64,000 nucleotides of DNA. It comes from Lysobacter sp. Root916. GTDB taxonomy: Bacteria > Pseudomonadota > Gammaproteobacteria > Xanthomonadales > Xanthomonadaceae. The position numbers and the translations under genes are program-made. Shown in pieces: positions 1 to 10,616 of this stretch. Where the stretch lies: contig NZ_LMJF01000015.1 of NCBI RefSeq assembly GCF_001429785.1, forward strand, positions 258,550 through 322,549, given 5' to 3'. A model generated the notes under the pieces. It made no database searches. It saw nothing but the letters and a program-made list of their open reading frames with translations, and had not been told where the DNA came from. Position 1 is the stretch's first letter. Each line of letters begins with the position of its first letter.

Positions 1-1084
1 AGCCGGCGCCCGAACCGCGGCCCGGACCGACCGGGATGCCGTGGTCCTTGGCCCAGTTGATGAAGTCCGCGACGATCAGGAAGTAGCCGGGGAAGCCCAT
101 CTTGATGATGACGTCGAGCTCGATCTCGAGCCGGTCGTCGTAATCCTGGCGGCTCTTGCCGTCCGCCAGCGGGGCCTTCTCCAGGCGCTTTTCCAGGCCC
201 TCGCGCGCGGAGTTGCGCAGCCAGCTCTCGATGGTGTGCTCGCTGGGCACCGGGAACGCCGGCAGGGCGTACTCGCCCAGCTTGAGTTCGACGTTGCAGC
301 GCGTCGCCAATGCCACCGCGTTGTCGATCGCATCGGGGATGTCGGCGAACAGCTCGGCCATCTCCTCCGACGATTTCAGGTACTGCTCTTCGCTGTAGTC
401 GCGCGGGCGCTTGGGATCGTCGAGCACGCGGCCCGAGGCGATGCACACGCGCGCCTCGTGGGCTTCGAAACCGTCGCGGTCGAGGAAGCGCGCGTCGTTG
501 CTGGCGACCACGGCCAGACCGCGCTTGCTGGAGGCGTGCAGGGCGAAGGCGTTGAACGCGTCCTCGCCGTCGCGGCGGCTGCGCGTGAGCTCCAGGTGCA
601 GGCGGTCGTCGAGCACGCTCTGCCAGTCGGCGATCCAGGCTTCGGCCAACTCGTGGCGGCCGCCGATCGCCAGGCGCCCGCCCAGGCTGTGGCGGCCGGC
701 CAAAGCGAACAGGCCGCCGTTGTCCTCGCGCAGCCATTCCGGGCGCAGCACCACGCCGTCCACGCGGTGGCCTTCCAACCAGGCGCGGCTGAGCAGGCGC
801 GACAGGGTCAGGTAGCCGCCGCGGTCGCGGCACAGCAGGGTCATGCGCGAGGGCGTTTCGTTGCCGTCGGCCAGGCCGACGTCGGCGCCGATGATGGGCT
901 TCAGGCCCGCGCTCTCGGCGGCCTTGTAGAACTTGACCGTCGCGAACAGGTTGTCGAGGTCGGTCAGGGCGACCGCGGGCTGACCCAGGCTCGCGCAGCG
1001 TTTGACCAACTCGTCGATGCGGATCGTCGAGTCGGCCAGCGAATACTCGCTGTGCAGGTGGAGATGAACGAAGCGTGCGGACAT
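1..1084 (-). CDS. dnaE: DNA polymerase III alpha subunit, N-terminal part (cut by window edge)
   Basis: Replicative DNA polymerase catalytic subunit. Only the first 361 residues lie in the window; the frame is open to the left edge. The protein starts [15 protein letters not shown], the classic PHP-domain opening (HLHLHSEYS at about residues 7-15), followed by LTDLDNLF at about 41-48. It reaches the conserved [10 protein letters not shown] stretch at the window edge, where the polymerase core begins. The ATG at 1084 is the only sensible start because the PHP motif follows directly. It is the last gene seen of the lpx/rnhB/dnaE block on this strand, as in Xanthomonas and other gammaproteobacteria. 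Confidence 0.96.
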   Translation of the reverse strand, partial: MSARFVHLHLHSEYSLADSTIRIDELVKRCASLGQPAVALTDLDNLFATVKFYKAAESAGLKPIIGADVGLADGNETPSRMTLLCRDRGGYLTLSRLLSRAWLEGHRVDGVVLRPEWLREDNGGLFALAGRHSLGGRLAIGGRHELAEAWIADWQSVLDDRLHLELTRSRRDGEDAFNAFALHASSKRGLAVVASNDARFLDRDGFEAHEARVCIASGRVLDDPKRPRDYSEEQYLKSSEEMAELFADIPDAIDNAVALATRCNVELKLGEYALPAFPVPSEHTIESWLRNSAREGLEKRLEKAPLADGKSRQDYDDRLEIELDVIIKMGFPGYFLIVADFINWAKDHGIPVGPGRGSGAG

Positions 1085-1259
1085 GCGACAACCGGCGTGA
1101 CAGCCAGCAGGTTAGCAGCCCGGCCGCCGCGTACAAGGCTTGACATCGCGGCGACCGCGCCTGGCCCGCGCGGGAGCGCGCGAATCGGCGCCGTTGCGCG
1201 CCGATCGCCGCGCTTTCGTGTGCGTTCGAGCGCCCCGGGCCGGCTCGAACGCGCCCGCT

Positions 1260-1889
1260 TCAGGTAACCCGGAACGGCGACTGCGCGGCATGGAAGGCCG
1301 GTGCGTAGTGGTGTTCGTGGACGCGCACGCGCTGTTGCAGCAGGGCGATCTCGTCCAGGCGCTCGCGCACCCAGGACGCGCGCAGCTCGGCGCCGTTGGC
1401 GTGCGGATGGCGGAGTTCGCGGTAGGCGCAGAAGTCGCGGTAGTCCTCGGCCTCCTCGGCGAAGGCGGGCCAGGCCAGTTCGATCAGCAGCACGTCGTCG
1501 AGCAGGCCCAGCAGCGGAATCCGGTCCGGGATCAGGTCGTCGCCGTCGTCGACATAGGCCAGCAATTTGTCCAGGCGCGCACGCACGCCGGGCTCGCAGT
1601 CCCAGTCGGGGTCGGCCAGCATCGCGCGCAATTCCTGCAGGCGTTGCAGACGTTGATCGACCACGGCGCGCGCATCCTCCTTGGGCATCGCGCTCAACCA
1701 GGCGGCCAGGCGTTGCAGACGGGTGGCGTCGACGCGCGCGGCATCGGGGTGGAGTTCGTGCACCAGGGCGTCGAAGGCGGCGATCGCCGCGGGCGTGACC
1801 GCCATGGCCGGTTCCAGCGACGGCACCGGGGCGCGGTCGGACTCGAACGGCAGGGGCTGCGAAGTCGGGGTCGGATGGGGCATGCGCAT
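1260..1889 (-). CDS. DUF1232 (YkvA-like) domain protein
   Basis: Unknown function, 209 residues. Around residues 110-135 it has DDLIPDRIPLLGLLDD, which matches the DUF1232/YkvA pattern (DLIPDxIPxxGxxDD), a short segment usually found in small membrane-associated proteins of unknown role. The rest is Ala/Leu/Arg-rich and probably helical. The start was set at 1889, not the longer frame to 1931, because a GGAGGT box sits five bases before this ATG. It stands alone between rnhB and dnaE, with 175 bases to dnaE. Family assignment rests on the one motif. Confidence 0.75.
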   Translation of the reverse strand: MRMPHPTPTSQPLPFESDRAPVPSLEPAMAVTPAAIAAFDALVHELHPDAARVDATRLQRLAAWLSAMPKEDARAVVDQRLQRLQELRAMLADPDWDCEPGVRARLDKLLAYVDDGDDLIPDRIPLLGLLDDVLLIELAWPAFAEEAEDYRDFCAYRELRHPHANGAELRASWVRERLDEIALLQQRVRVHEHHYAPAFHAAQSPFRVT

Positions 1890-2101
1890 GGAGCACCTCC
1901 GGTTCCGGCCATGGGGGCGGGCGTCGGGCACGGCCGGAGTGCGTCGACCCTCATCCTTAGGGATGCCGCGGCAGCATGCGTGGTTGCCTAGGGTGATCGC
2001 GCCTGCGGAAAGTCGCCGTGACCTAGGGCAGGTATGGGCTGTTCAGCCGACGAGCGGTCGGCGCGCCACCCGCAGATGCTGGAAATCGCGGCGCCGGTCT
2101 T

Positions 2102-2139
2102 CCCCCTTTGAAAAGGGGGATCGAGGGGGATTTGCTTTC
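2102..2139. repeat. Dispersed palindromic intergenic repeat, copy 1
   Basis: The layout is CCCCCTTTGAAAAGGGGG, a short spacer, then GGGGGATTTGCTTT. The first half is a perfect inverted repeat. Similar units lie at 15292-15331, 28523-28560 and, inverted, 52903-52944. It sits in the 297-base gap between rnhB and the DUF1232 gene, where no other feature was recognised. Confidence 0.75.
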
Positions 2140-2186
2140 AGCTCGCGCGGGCAGTCGCCAGCGGTTCGGCGGACTCAGCCGTTCCG

Positions 2187-2840
2187 TCAGCCAGCCGCGA
2201 CCGTTTCGGCCAACGGCTGTAACGCCAGCGCCGCGCGCACCGGCGCGAAGCTGCGGCGGTGCTGCGGGCAGGGGCCGTGCGCGGCCAATGCGGCCAGGTG
2301 CGCGGGCGTGCCGTAGCCCTTGTGTTCGTCGAAACCGTATTGCGGCCATTGCGCGTGCAGCTCGCGCATGTGGCGGTCGCGCGTGACCTTGGCCAGGATC
2401 GAGGCGGCCATGATCGCGCGGTCGCGCGCGTCGCCGCCGATCAGGGCCTCCGCCGGGCAGGGCAGGCCGCGCGGTAGGGCGTTGCCGTCGATGCGCGCCA
2501 GTTCGGCCGCATGCGCGACCGCCTCGACCGCGCGCCGCATGCCGGCCAGGGTGGCCTGGAAGATGTTGATGCGGTCGATTTCCTCGACCTCGACGTAGAC
2601 CACGCTCCAGGCCACGGCGCGTTCGACGATGCGCGCGTACAGCGCTTCGCGGCGCTCGGCGCTGAGCTGCTTGGAATCGTCCAGTCCGTTGACCGGCGTG
2701 CGGCCCGGGCCCAGCACCACCGCGGCCACCACCACCGGGCCGGCGAGCGGGCCGCGCCCGGCCTCGTCGACGCCGGCGATGCGTTGGGCGCCGCGGGCCA
2801 GGCTCAGGTCCAGCGCGAGTTGGCCGCTCGCCTTAGCCAT
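2187..2840 (-). CDS. rnhB: Ribonuclease HII
   Basis: Cleaves RNA in RNA-DNA hybrids and removes misincorporated ribonucleotides. It is 217 residues, a normal length. The catalytic motif [13 protein letters not shown] is at about residues 23-35, DDSKQLS at about 54-60 and [10 protein letters not shown] at about 146-155, which fit the DEDD active site of type 2 RNase H. It overlaps the end of lpxB by 8 bases, so translation is probably coupled. Confidence 0.97.
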   Translation of the reverse strand: MAKASGQLALDLSLARGAQRIAGVDEAGRGPLAGPVVVAAVVLGPGRTPVNGLDDSKQLSAERREALYARIVERAVAWSVVYVEVEEIDRINIFQATLAGMRRAVEAVAHAAELARIDGNALPRGLPCPAEALIGGDARDRAIMAASILAKVTRDRHMRELHAQWPQYGFDEHKGYGTPAHLAALAAHGPCPQHRRSFAPVRAALALQPLAETVAAG

Positions 2841-4056
2841 GGCCGCTGGGCAGCAGGTCGGCGACCGCGTCGGCGGCGCGCGCGGAGGCGTCGCGGCGCA
2901 GGCTGAGGTGGATCTGTTCGAAGCGCGCCGGCAGCGTGCTGGCGCGGCCGGCGTCGCGCAGCAGCGCGAGCGTGGCTGCGGCCAGTTTCTCGGGCGTGCA
3001 GTCGGCCTGCATCAGCTCCGGCACCACGCGTTCGCCGGCCAGCACGTTGGGCAGCGAATAGGTGTCGGTCTTGAGCAGGCCGAAGGTCTTGACCAGGGTG
3101 TAGGTCAGCGGCGCGATCTTGTAGGCGACCACCATCGGGCGCTTGGCCAGCATCGCTTCCAGGGTGGCGGTGCCGGACGCCAGCAGGACCACGTCGCAGG
3201 CCGTCATCACCGTGCGCGCGCCGCCGTCGGTGACGTGCAGCGCCGGGCGCAACGCGGCCGCATCCGGATGCGCGGCCAGCACGCGCTCGAACGCGGCACG
3301 CGCCTGCGCGTTGGCCATCGGCGCGACGATGCTCAGGCGCGGTTCGGCCGCACGCAGGCGCGCGGCGGCGGCGAGGAAATCGCCGCTCAGGCGTTCGACT
3401 TCGCCGACCCGCGAGCCGGGCAGCAGGGCCAGCACCGGCGCCTCGTCGTCCAGGCCCAGGCACATGCGCGCCTCATCGCGATCGGGATGCAGCGGCATTT
3501 CGTCGGCCAGCGGGTGGCCCACGAAACGCGCGTCGACGCCGTGGCGCGCGTAGATCGCCGGCTCCATCGGAAACAGGCACAGCACGCGATCGGCCGATTG
3601 CCCGATCTTCTCGGCGCGCTTCTCGCGCCAGGCCCAGACCGAGGGGCTCACGTAGTGCACCGTCTTCACCCCGCGCTGCTTGAGCCAACGCTCCACGCCG
3701 AGATTGAAGTCGGGCGCGTCGATGCCGATGAACACGTCCGGCTTCCAGTCGAGCACGCGCTTGCGCAACTCGCCGCGCAGGCGCAGCAGGCGCGGCAGAT
3801 GCTTGAGCACTTCGACCAGGCCCATCACCGCCAGTTCGGAGGCGTCGTACCACGCGTCCAGGCCGGCTTCCTGCATCTGCTCGCCGCCGATGCCGACGAA
3901 CAGCGCGCCCGGGTGGCGGCGCTTGAGCTCGGCGATCAGGCCGGCGCCGAGCAGATCGCCCGAAGCCTCGCCCGCGACCAGGGCGATGCGCAGCGGGGGC
4001 GGCGGCGGGGCCGGGAAGATGTCGTCGATGGCGGCGGCGGGGGCGGTGGCGTTCAT
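2833..4056 (-). CDS. lpxB: Lipid-A-disaccharide synthase
   Basis: Glycosyltransferase (GT19 family) that joins UDP-2,3-diacylglucosamine and lipid X into the lipid A disaccharide at the inner membrane. It is 407 residues. The N-terminus carries [15 protein letters not shown] at about residues 22-36, a family signature, and PSVWAWR (about 145) and [10 protein letters not shown] (about 208) are also typical. The frame could extend to 4107, but the ATG at 4056 gives the usual length. It lies downstream of lpxA after an unusually long 287-base gap and overlaps rnhB. Confidence 0.96.
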   Translation of the reverse strand: MNATAPAAAIDDIFPAPPPPPLRIALVAGEASGDLLGAGLIAELKRRHPGALFVGIGGEQMQEAGLDAWYDASELAVMGLVEVLKHLPRLLRLRGELRKRVLDWKPDVFIGIDAPDFNLGVERWLKQRGVKTVHYVSPSVWAWREKRAEKIGQSADRVLCLFPMEPAIYARHGVDARFVGHPLADEMPLHPDRDEARMCLGLDDEAPVLALLPGSRVGEVERLSGDFLAAAARLRAAEPRLSIVAPMANAQARAAFERVLAAHPDAAALRPALHVTDGGARTVMTACDVVLLASGTATLEAMLAKRPMVVAYKIAPLTYTLVKTFGLLKTDTYSLPNVLAGERVVPELMQADCTPEKLAAATLALLRDAGRASTLPARFEQIHLSLRRDASARAADAVADLLPSGHG

Positions 4057-4343
4057 CGGGCGAGTGGCGCTCCAGTACGTGCTCGTAAGGCGCGCGCTCG
4101 AACACACAGCGCGCCACGGGCGTCAGCTCGGGGGCTGAGCTGTCGGCGGCATTGTGCCCTGCCGGGCGGCCATCGTCGTCCTAGTGGGTCACATCCCGCC
4201 AAAGCAGGTGATGGCGGTCCGCTTCCGAGCGGCAGGCGGTCACGCCGCGTTGGTCGCGACCGCGATGGCAGCGGTGCCGGACCGGAGAAGGGTGGGCTGC
4301 ACGGGCCGGCGCCACCCGGCAACCGCGCCGGACCGCGCTCGGC
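4057..4343 (-). other. Long gap inside the lpxA-lpxB block
   Basis: This is 287 bases without a supported gene between lpxA and lpxB, which are normally almost adjacent. Frames run through it but show only Arg/Pro-rich composition and no family motif. It may hold an internal promoter for lpxB-rnhB-dnaE; no clear -35/-10 pair was seen. Confidence 0.5.
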
Positions 4344-5126
4344 TCAGCGCAGCAGCGGGCGCTCGCCGGCGTCGATGAAGGCCAGCAGCGCGCGCACGTC
4401 GTCGCTGTCGCCGGCCAGCGCGATCAGCTTGCCGCGCGCTTCTTCCAGGGAGGTGCCGGACATGTAGAGGGCGCGGTAGGCGCGCTTGATCGCGGCGATG
4501 CGCTCGGCGTCGAAACCGCGACGCTTGAGCCCTTCGCTGTTGATGCCGCGCGGACGGCCGTAACCGTCCTGGGCGACCATCACGAACGGCGGCACGTCGC
4601 CGTTGACGAACGCGCCCATGCCGATGAAGGCGTGCGCGCCGATGCGGCAGAACTGATGGATGCCGGCGAAGCCGCTGAGGATCACGTGATCGCCGACCTC
4701 GACGTGGCCGGCCAGGGTCGCGTTGTTGGAGAACACGCACTGATTGCCGACCGCGCAGTCGTGGGCGACGTGGACGTAGGCCAGCAGCCAGTTGTCGTCG
4801 CCGATGCGGGTCGCGCCGCCGCCGTTGCCGGTGCCGCGGTTGACGGTGACGAACTCGCGGAAGGTGTTGCGGTCGCCGATCACCAGCTCGGTGCGTTCGC
4901 CGGCGAACTTCTTGTCCTGCGGCTCGCCGCCGATCGCGCACTGGCCGATGAAACGGTTGTCGCGGCCGATCCGGGTCGGGCCGCGGATCACGCAATGCGG
5001 GCCGATTTCGGTGCCGTCGCCGATCTCGACCTCGTCGCCGATGTAGCTGAAGGCGCCCACGCGCACGCCGGCGCCGAGCTTGGCGCCCGGCTCGATCACC
5101 GCGCTGGAGTGGATCAGATCGCTCAT
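4344..5126 (-). CDS. lpxA: UDP-N-acetylglucosamine acyltransferase
   Basis: First step of lipid A synthesis: moves a 3-hydroxyacyl chain from ACP to UDP-GlcNAc. It is 260 residues and made of left-handed beta-helix hexapeptide repeats (for example [20 protein letters not shown], about residues 19-38). [11 protein letters not shown] at about 120-130 contains the catalytic-region histidine, and [11 protein letters not shown] (about 152-162) is family-specific. It sits 8 bases after fabZ in the lpxD-fabZ-lpxA order. Confidence 0.97.
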   Translation of the reverse strand: MSDLIHSSAVIEPGAKLGAGVRVGAFSYIGDEVEIGDGTEIGPHCVIRGPTRIGRDNRFIGQCAIGGEPQDKKFAGERTELVIGDRNTFREFVTVNRGTGNGGGATRIGDDNWLLAYVHVAHDCAVGNQCVFSNNATLAGHVEVGDHVILSGFAGIHQFCRIGAHAFIGMGAFVNGDVPPFVMVAQDGYGRPRGINSEGLKRRGFDAERIAAIKRAYRALYMSGTSLEEARGKLIALAGDSDDVRALLAFIDAGERPLLR

Positions 5127-5134
5127 GCGTACGC

Positions 5135-5590
5135 TCAGGCCTTGGACTCGGCGCAGACGATCTCGGCGCAGGCCACCTGCTCGCCGTCGACGCGGGCGAT
5201 GCCGGTGTAGATGGCGACGTTGCGGATCATGCGCTTGACGGTCACGTCCAGTTCCAGGCGGTCGCCGGGGACGACCATCTTGACGAACTTGGCGCCGTCG
5301 ATCTTGACCAGGTAGAACAGGCGTCCATCGGCGCTGGATTGGGTCGACAGCTGGGTCAGGATGCCGCCGGCCTGGGCCAGGGCTTCGACCACCAGCACGC
5401 CCGGCATCACCGGGTGGCCGGGGAAGTGGCCGTTGAAGAAGGGCTCGTTCGCGGTCACGTTCTTGTAGGCGAGCACGCGCTTGTGCGGCTCGAACTCGAC
5501 CACGCGGTCGACCAGCAGGAAGGGATAGCGGTGCGGCAGCAAATGCTGGATCGCGGGCACGTCGATCGGGAGTTGCACGGGTTGGCTCAT
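5135..5590 (-). CDS. fabZ: 3-hydroxyacyl-ACP dehydratase
   Basis: Dehydrates 3-hydroxyacyl-ACP in fatty acid elongation and competes with LpxA/LpxD for the same hydroxyacyl-ACP pool. It is 151 residues with a hot-dog fold. [11 protein letters not shown] is at about 21-31; the active-site His is in [10 protein letters not shown] (about 54-63) and the Glu in VEALAQAGG (about 67-75). Its start overlaps the lpxD stop as ATGA, so the pair is translationally coupled. Confidence 0.97.
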   Translation of the reverse strand: MSQPVQLPIDVPAIQHLLPHRYPFLLVDRVVEFEPHKRVLAYKNVTANEPFFNGHFPGHPVMPGVLVVEALAQAGGILTQLSTQSSADGRLFYLVKIDGAKFVKMVVPGDRLELDVTVKRMIRNVAIYTGIARVDGEQVACAEIVCAESKA

Positions 5591-6624
5591 TTCGGTTCCT
5601 TGTCGGCAGCCGCCACCCGCCGTGCGAGCGCGTCGAGCTGCTTGAAGCGGGCGGCGTTCTTACGCCAGCTGCGATTGTCCATCAACGGGGTGCCCGAGGA
5701 ATACTCGCCGGGCTCGCGAATCGAGCTGGTCACCAGGCTCATGGCGGTGACCGTGACCCGGTCGCAGATCTCCAGGTGGCCGAGCACGCCGGCGGCGCCG
5801 CCGATCATGCAGTAGCGGCCGATGCGGGCGCTGCCGGCCACGGCCGAACAGCCGGCCATGGCGCTGTGGGCGCCGATATGGACGTTGTGGCCGATCTGGA
5901 TCTGGTTGTCGAGGCGGACGTCGTCCTCGAGCACGGTGTCCTCGATCGCGCCGCGGTCGATGGTGGTGTTGGCGCCGATCTCGCAGTCGTCGCCGACCGA
6001 CACGCCGCCCAGCTGCGGCACCTTGATCCAGTGCGGCTCGCTGTCGGGCAGGCGCTCGAAGGCCAGGCCGAAGCCGTCGGCGCCGAGCACCGCGCCGGGA
6101 TGCACCAGCACGCGCCGGCCCAGGCGCACGCGGGTGACCAGGGTGACGCGCGCGACCAGTTCGCTGTAGGCGCCGACCACGCAGTCGTCGCCGATCACGC
6201 AGCCGGGACCGACGCTGGCGCCGGATTCGACCCGGCTGCGCGCGCCGATGCTGACGAAGGCGCCGATGTGGGCGTCGTCGGCGATCTGCGCGCTGGGGTC
6301 GATCGCGGCGGAAGGGTGGATGCCGGCCTCGCGCAGCGGGCGCGGTTCGAACAGCGCGGCCAGATGGGCGAAGGCGACGTAGGGATCGCGCGCGATCAGG
6401 GCGGTGCCGGCATAGCCGTCGGCGTCGTCCTCGCGCATCACCACCACGCCGGCGCCGCTGTCGGCCAGTTGGCCGCGGTACTTGGGATTGGCCAGGAACG
6501 CGAGCTGATCGGCATGCGCGCGCGCCAGCGTGCCGACGCCGCGCACGCGCGCCTCGCCGTCGCCGCGCAGGCCGAGCGCGAAACGCTCGGCCAATTCGCG
6601 GGCGGTGTAATCAGGCGTCAACAC
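5587..6624 (-). CDS. lpxD: UDP-3-O-(3-hydroxyacyl)glucosamine N-acyltransferase
   Basis: Adds the second hydroxyacyl chain to the lipid A precursor. It is 345 residues. The N-terminal uridine-binding part (about 1-100, with [12 protein letters not shown]) is followed by hexapeptide repeats and [17 protein letters not shown] (about 242-258), which carries the catalytic His of the family. The start is GTG at 6624 ([15 protein letters not shown]); no strong ribosome-binding site is visible, and only 25 bases separate it from bamA. No skp/ompH gene lies between bamA and lpxD, unlike in enteric bacteria. Confidence 0.96.
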   Translation of the reverse strand: MLTPDYTARELAERFALGLRGDGEARVRGVGTLARAHADQLAFLANPKYRGQLADSGAGVVVMREDDADGYAGTALIARDPYVAFAHLAALFEPRPLREAGIHPSAAIDPSAQIADDAHIGAFVSIGARSRVESGASVGPGCVIGDDCVVGAYSELVARVTLVTRVRLGRRVLVHPGAVLGADGFGLAFERLPDSEPHWIKVPQLGGVSVGDDCEIGANTTIDRGAIEDTVLEDDVRLDNQIQIGHNVHIGAHSAMAGCSAVAGSARIGRYCMIGGAAGVLGHLEICDRVTVTAMSLVTSSIREPGEYSSGTPLMDNRSWRKNAARFKQLDALARRVAAADKEPK

Positions 6625-6649
6625 GGAGCGCCCGGCGCGACCGCCGCCG

Positions 6650-9130
6650 TCAGAACGTGCCGCCGAAGGTGAACTGCAGGCGCTCGAGCTCGTCGCCTTC
6701 CTTGATCTTCTGTCCGGAGGCGTTGAACACGGCGTCCTCCTTGCGCAGCGGGAAGGCGTAGCTGATCGAGATCGGGCCCATCGGCGAACGCCACATCAGC
6801 GAGATGCCGGTGGACGCGCGCAGGTCGCCGGCGTCGAATTCGTCGTAATTCTTGTAGACGTTGCCGACGTCGATGAAGGCCGACACGCGCGCCTGCGGGG
6901 TGTCCAGCAGGGTCGGGAAGTACATTTCCAGCGAGCCGACGGTCTTGAACGAGCCGCCGATCGGCTGGGTGAAGGTGCTGCCCGGCGACGGGCCTTCGCG
7001 CGGACCCAGGGTGTTGTCGGTGAAGCCGCGCACCGAGCGCACGCCGCCGGCGTAGAAGTTCTCGAAGAACGGCAGGCCGTCGGCGGTGACCGTGCGGCCG
7101 GTCAGCGGACCGGCGCCGTCCGGGTCCGGAATCACGCGCGTGACCGCGTCGCCGTAGCTGTCGCCGTAGCCGAGTTCGGCGCGGGTGTTGAGCACGAAGT
7201 GGCGCGAGATCGGCCAGAACTTGGAGATGTTGTAGTTGAGCTTGTAGTACTCGACGGTCGAGCCGGGCAGGGTCATTTCCAGCCAGACGCGCTGCTGCAG
7301 GCCGCGGGTCGGGGTCAGCAGGTTGTCCAGCGAGTTGCGCGACCAGCCGAACTCCGCGCGCCAGGCGTGGAAGGTGCGCGTGCCGAGGGCGTCGATGTAG
7401 TCGACCAGACTGAAGGCGGTGCCGCCGCGGCTGGTCAGGATCTCGTTGCTGTCGATGCCGAACATCGCCGAGACGGTGTCGGTCTCGGTGATCGGCAGCC
7501 CCAGCACGACCTGCGCCGCGCCGCTGGTGGTGGAGTACTGGGCGGTGTTGTAGTCGGAGTTGTCGAACTCGCGCCACCACAGGTTGTAGCCCAGCGACAT
7601 GCCGTCGTCGGTGAAGTACGGGTTGGTGTACGAGAAGTCGTAACGCTGCAGGTAGTCGTTGCGGCTGGCCTGCACGGACACGCGGTTGCCGCTGCCCAGG
7701 AAGTTGGCCTGCGACAGCTGGATCTGCGTGGTCAGGCCGGTCAGCTGGGAGAAGCCCAGGCCGAACACGAAGCTGCCCGAGGTGGTTTCCTTGACGTTGT
7801 AGACCACGTCGACCTGATCGTTGCTGCCTTGCACCGGCTGGGTTTCGACGTCGACGGTCTCGAAGTAGCCCAGGCCCTGCAGACGGATCTTGGAGCGGTC
7901 GATCGCGGCCTGCGAGTACCAGCTGCCTTCGAACTGGCGCATTTCGCGGCGCATCACTTCGTCGGCGGTGCGGGTGTTGCCCTTGAACACGACCCGGCGC
8001 ACGTTGACGCGCGGGCCCGGCACGACCTGCATGTTGATGGCGACGGTCTTGCCTTCGCGGTCCACGTCCGGGATCGGGTTGACCTGCGCGAACGCGTAGC
8101 CGACGTTGCCCAGGGTGGCGACGATCGCGTCGGAGCTGATCTCGAGCAGGCGGCGCGAGAAGATCTGATCGGGCTTGACGATCACCAGGCGCTCGATCTG
8201 GTCCTTCGGCAGCACGGTATCGCCGGTGACCTCGACCTTGGTGACCTTGTACTGCTCGCCCTCGTTGACGCCGGCGGTGATGAACATGTCCTGGCGGTCG
8301 GGGCTGATCGCGACCTGGGTCGACTCGATGTTGAAGTCGACGTAGCCGCGATCGAGGTAGTAGTTGTTGAGCTTCTCGAGGTCGCCCGAGAGCTTCTCGC
8401 GCGAGTACTGGTCGTCGCGGCGGTACCAGCTGAGCCAGTTGTGCTCGCGCGATTCCCAGCCGCCGACGATGTCTTCCTGGGCGAACTTCTCGTTGCCGAC
8501 CAGGTTGATGTGGCGGATCTTGGCGGCCTTGCCTTCCTTGACCGTGATGGTCAGGTCGACGCGGTTGCGGTCCAGGCGCGCCACCGTCGGGGTGATCTCG
8601 ACGTTGTACTTGCCGCGGTTGTTGTACTGCTTGGTGAGCTCCTGGGTGACCTTGTCCAGCGCCAGGCGGTCGAAGGTGTCGCCTTCGGCCAGGCCGGCTT
8701 CCTTCAGGCCGCGCAGCAGGTCTTCGCTCTTGATGTCCTTGTTGCCGGTCAGGGTCAGCTTGTTGATCGCCGGACGCTCGGTCACGGTGACCACGACGAT
8801 GGTGCCCTGACGGCCGACCTGCACGTCCTCGAAGAAGCCGGTCTTGTACAGCGCGCGGATCGCGTCGCCGGCCTTGGCGCCGTCCATGGTGTCGCCGCGC
8901 TCGATCGGCAGGTAGGTGAACACCGTACCGGCGGAGATGCGTTGCAGGCCGTCGACACGGATGTCGCTGACGGTGAACGAACCCGCTGCCGGTGCCGGGG
9001 CCGGGGCCGGCGCGCCGGGTAGCGCGAACGGGTCGGCCGACTGCGCCAACGCTGGAGCTGCCGCGGCCGAGGTCAGCGCCGAGGCGAGGGCGAGGGCGAG
9101 CATGCGGCGAGGAGGGGTTCGCGTCATCAT
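6650..9130 (-). CDS. bamA: Outer membrane protein assembly factor BamA
   Basis: Core beta-barrel of the BAM complex that inserts outer membrane proteins. It is 826 residues from the ATG at 9130. A signal peptide (MMTRTPPRRMLALALA..., cleavage near AAPALAQ) is followed by an Ala/Pro linker (GAPAPAPAPAAG), five POTRA repeats (about 50-450) and a C-terminal 16-strand barrel. VRGF in the barrel (SVRGFTDNTLG) is the conserved lid-loop motif, and the protein ends in Phe as barrels do. The frame stays open far upstream through rseP, but the signal peptide fixes the start. The Ala/Pro linker before POTRA1 is a little unusual. Confidence 0.97.
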   Translation of the reverse strand: MMTRTPPRRMLALALASALTSAAAAPALAQSADPFALPGAPAPAPAPAAGSFTVSDIRVDGLQRISAGTVFTYLPIERGDTMDGAKAGDAIRALYKTGFFEDVQVGRQGTIVVVTVTERPAINKLTLTGNKDIKSEDLLRGLKEAGLAEGDTFDRLALDKVTQELTKQYNNRGKYNVEITPTVARLDRNRVDLTITVKEGKAAKIRHINLVGNEKFAQEDIVGGWESREHNWLSWYRRDDQYSREKLSGDLEKLNNYYLDRGYVDFNIESTQVAISPDRQDMFITAGVNEGEQYKVTKVEVTGDTVLPKDQIERLVIVKPDQIFSRRLLEISSDAIVATLGNVGYAFAQVNPIPDVDREGKTVAINMQVVPGPRVNVRRVVFKGNTRTADEVMRREMRQFEGSWYSQAAIDRSKIRLQGLGYFETVDVETQPVQGSNDQVDVVYNVKETTSGSFVFGLGFSQLTGLTTQIQLSQANFLGSGNRVSVQASRNDYLQRYDFSYTNPYFTDDGMSLGYNLWWREFDNSDYNTAQYSTTSGAAQVVLGLPITETDTVSAMFGIDSNEILTSRGGTAFSLVDYIDALGTRTFHAWRAEFGWSRNSLDNLLTPTRGLQQRVWLEMTLPGSTVEYYKLNYNISKFWPISRHFVLNTRAELGYGDSYGDAVTRVIPDPDGAGPLTGRTVTADGLPFFENFYAGGVRSVRGFTDNTLGPREGPSPGSTFTQPIGGSFKTVGSLEMYFPTLLDTPQARVSAFIDVGNVYKNYDEFDAGDLRASTGISLMWRSPMGPISISYAFPLRKEDAVFNASGQKIKEGDELERLQFTFGGTF

Positions 9131-9222
9131 TACGTCCGGTTGGGGTTCGTTGACGCCCGTAACGGGGCGCCGGTTCGAGGCTTCGAGCGATCGAGGCATC
9201 GGGTCGATAGGCAGGGCCGGCA

Positions 9223-10584
9223 TCAGCGCACCAGGTTGTTCACGATGTCGTTGTAGAACGCCAAACCCATCAGGCTGACGATCAGCGCCAGGCCGACATA
9301 CTGGCCGGCGGCCATAACGCGCTCGCTGACCGGGCTGCCCTTGACCAGCTCGATAAGGTAATACAGCAGGTGACCGCCGTCCAAGATCGGGATCGGCAGC
9401 AGGTTCAGGATTCCCAGGCTCAGCGACAGCAGGGCCAGCATCTGCAGGTACCACGCCGGACCGTGCTGGGCATGGTCGTTGGCGGCTCGGGCGATGGTGA
9501 TCGGGCCGGCGACGGTGTTCTGCACCGATAGACGGCCGCTGAACGCACGTCCGATCATCGCCACCATGTCCTGGGTCTGACGGCCCATTTCGCGGAACGC
9601 GGCGGGGATCGCGTCGATCGGGCCGTAGCGCAGCACCGCATCGGGCTGGGGCTCGCCCTTGGCCACTTCCAGGCCCAGCAGCCATTGCTGCTTGCCGGTT
9701 TCGGGATTCTTGGCCTTCAACGGGGTCAGCGGGAACGCCAGGCGGTCGCCGCCGCGCTGCACTTCGACCATGGCCTCGCCGCCGCGCTTGCCCAGCGCAT
9801 CGACCAGGCCGCCGATGTCGCCCCAGGACGCGACCGGCTCGCCGTCGATCGCGGTCACGCGGTCGCCTTCGGCGAGCACGCCCCAGGCCGGGCGGTCGGG
9901 CAGCACGCGGCCGATCACCGCCGGCGTCAGCTGATGGCGCCAGATCAGGCCGGTGTGGTTGAGCAACTGGCGTTCGTCGATATCGGCCGGCAGCTTGGAC
10001 AGGCGCAGGGTGCGGGTGGCCTCGCGGCCGTCCTCGCCGCGCACCTGCACCGGCACGTCGCTGCGGTCCAGCGCCGCCGACAGCAGGGCCAGCGCGGCTT
10101 CGCTGGTGGTGGGGGTGGCGCGGTCGCCGACCGCGACGATGATGTCGCCGCGGCTCAGGCCCGACTGCGCGGCCAGGCCCTCGACCTTGCCGACCGCGGG
10201 CGCGAAGTCCGGGCGGCCGATCACGAACATCAGCCAGAACAGCGCCACGCACAGGATCAGGTTGGCGATCGGGCCGGCGGCCACGATCGCGATGCGCTTG
10301 AACACGCTCTGCCGATTGAAGGCCTGCGCGACCTCGGCCGGATCGACGTCGCCCTCGCGCTCGTCGAGCATCTTGACGTAGCCGCCCAGCGGAATCGCGG
10401 CGATCGCGAACTCGGTGCCGTGGCGGTTGCGGCGCATCCACAGCGGCTTGCCGAAGCCGACCGAGAAGCGCAGCACTTTGACCCCGCTGCGGCGCGCGAC
10501 CCAGTAATGGCCGAACTCGTGGAAGGTCACGAGCACGCCCAGGCTGACCAGCAGCCACCAGACCGAGCCGATGAATTCGCTCAT
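9223..10584 (-). CDS. rseP: Site-2 intramembrane zinc metalloprotease RseP
   Basis: Inner-membrane protease that performs the second cut of anti-sigma RseA and clears signal peptides. It is 453 residues. The active-site HEFGH is at residues 22-26, inside the first membrane segment; the LDG motif (PIPILDGGHLLYY, about 398-410) supplies the third metal ligand. Two PDZ-like regions lie between. It sits between dxr and bamA as in most gammaproteobacteria, 92 bases before bamA. Confidence 0.97.
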   Translation of the reverse strand: MSEFIGSVWWLLVSLGVLVTFHEFGHYWVARRSGVKVLRFSVGFGKPLWMRRNRHGTEFAIAAIPLGGYVKMLDEREGDVDPAEVAQAFNRQSVFKRIAIVAAGPIANLILCVALFWLMFVIGRPDFAPAVGKVEGLAAQSGLSRGDIIVAVGDRATPTTSEAALALLSAALDRSDVPVQVRGEDGREATRTLRLSKLPADIDERQLLNHTGLIWRHQLTPAVIGRVLPDRPAWGVLAEGDRVTAIDGEPVASWGDIGGLVDALGKRGGEAMVEVQRGGDRLAFPLTPLKAKNPETGKQQWLLGLEVAKGEPQPDAVLRYGPIDAIPAAFREMGRQTQDMVAMIGRAFSGRLSVQNTVAGPITIARAANDHAQHGPAWYLQMLALLSLSLGILNLLPIPILDGGHLLYYLIELVKGSPVSERVMAAGQYVGLALIVSLMGLAFYNDIVNNLVR

Positions 10585-10616
10585 GGGAGTTCCACTATTG
10601 GGGTCAGGCCCATGCG

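Noticed and set aside
2629-4467. 612-residue plus-strand frame across rnhB and lpxB
   Set aside because: It lies antisense to two recognised genes and has Arg/Gln/His-rich shadow composition.
6650-10558. Apparent 1302-residue fusion upstream of bamA
   Set aside because: The N-terminal third is an out-of-frame reading of rseP; the true BamA begins at its signal peptide at 9130.
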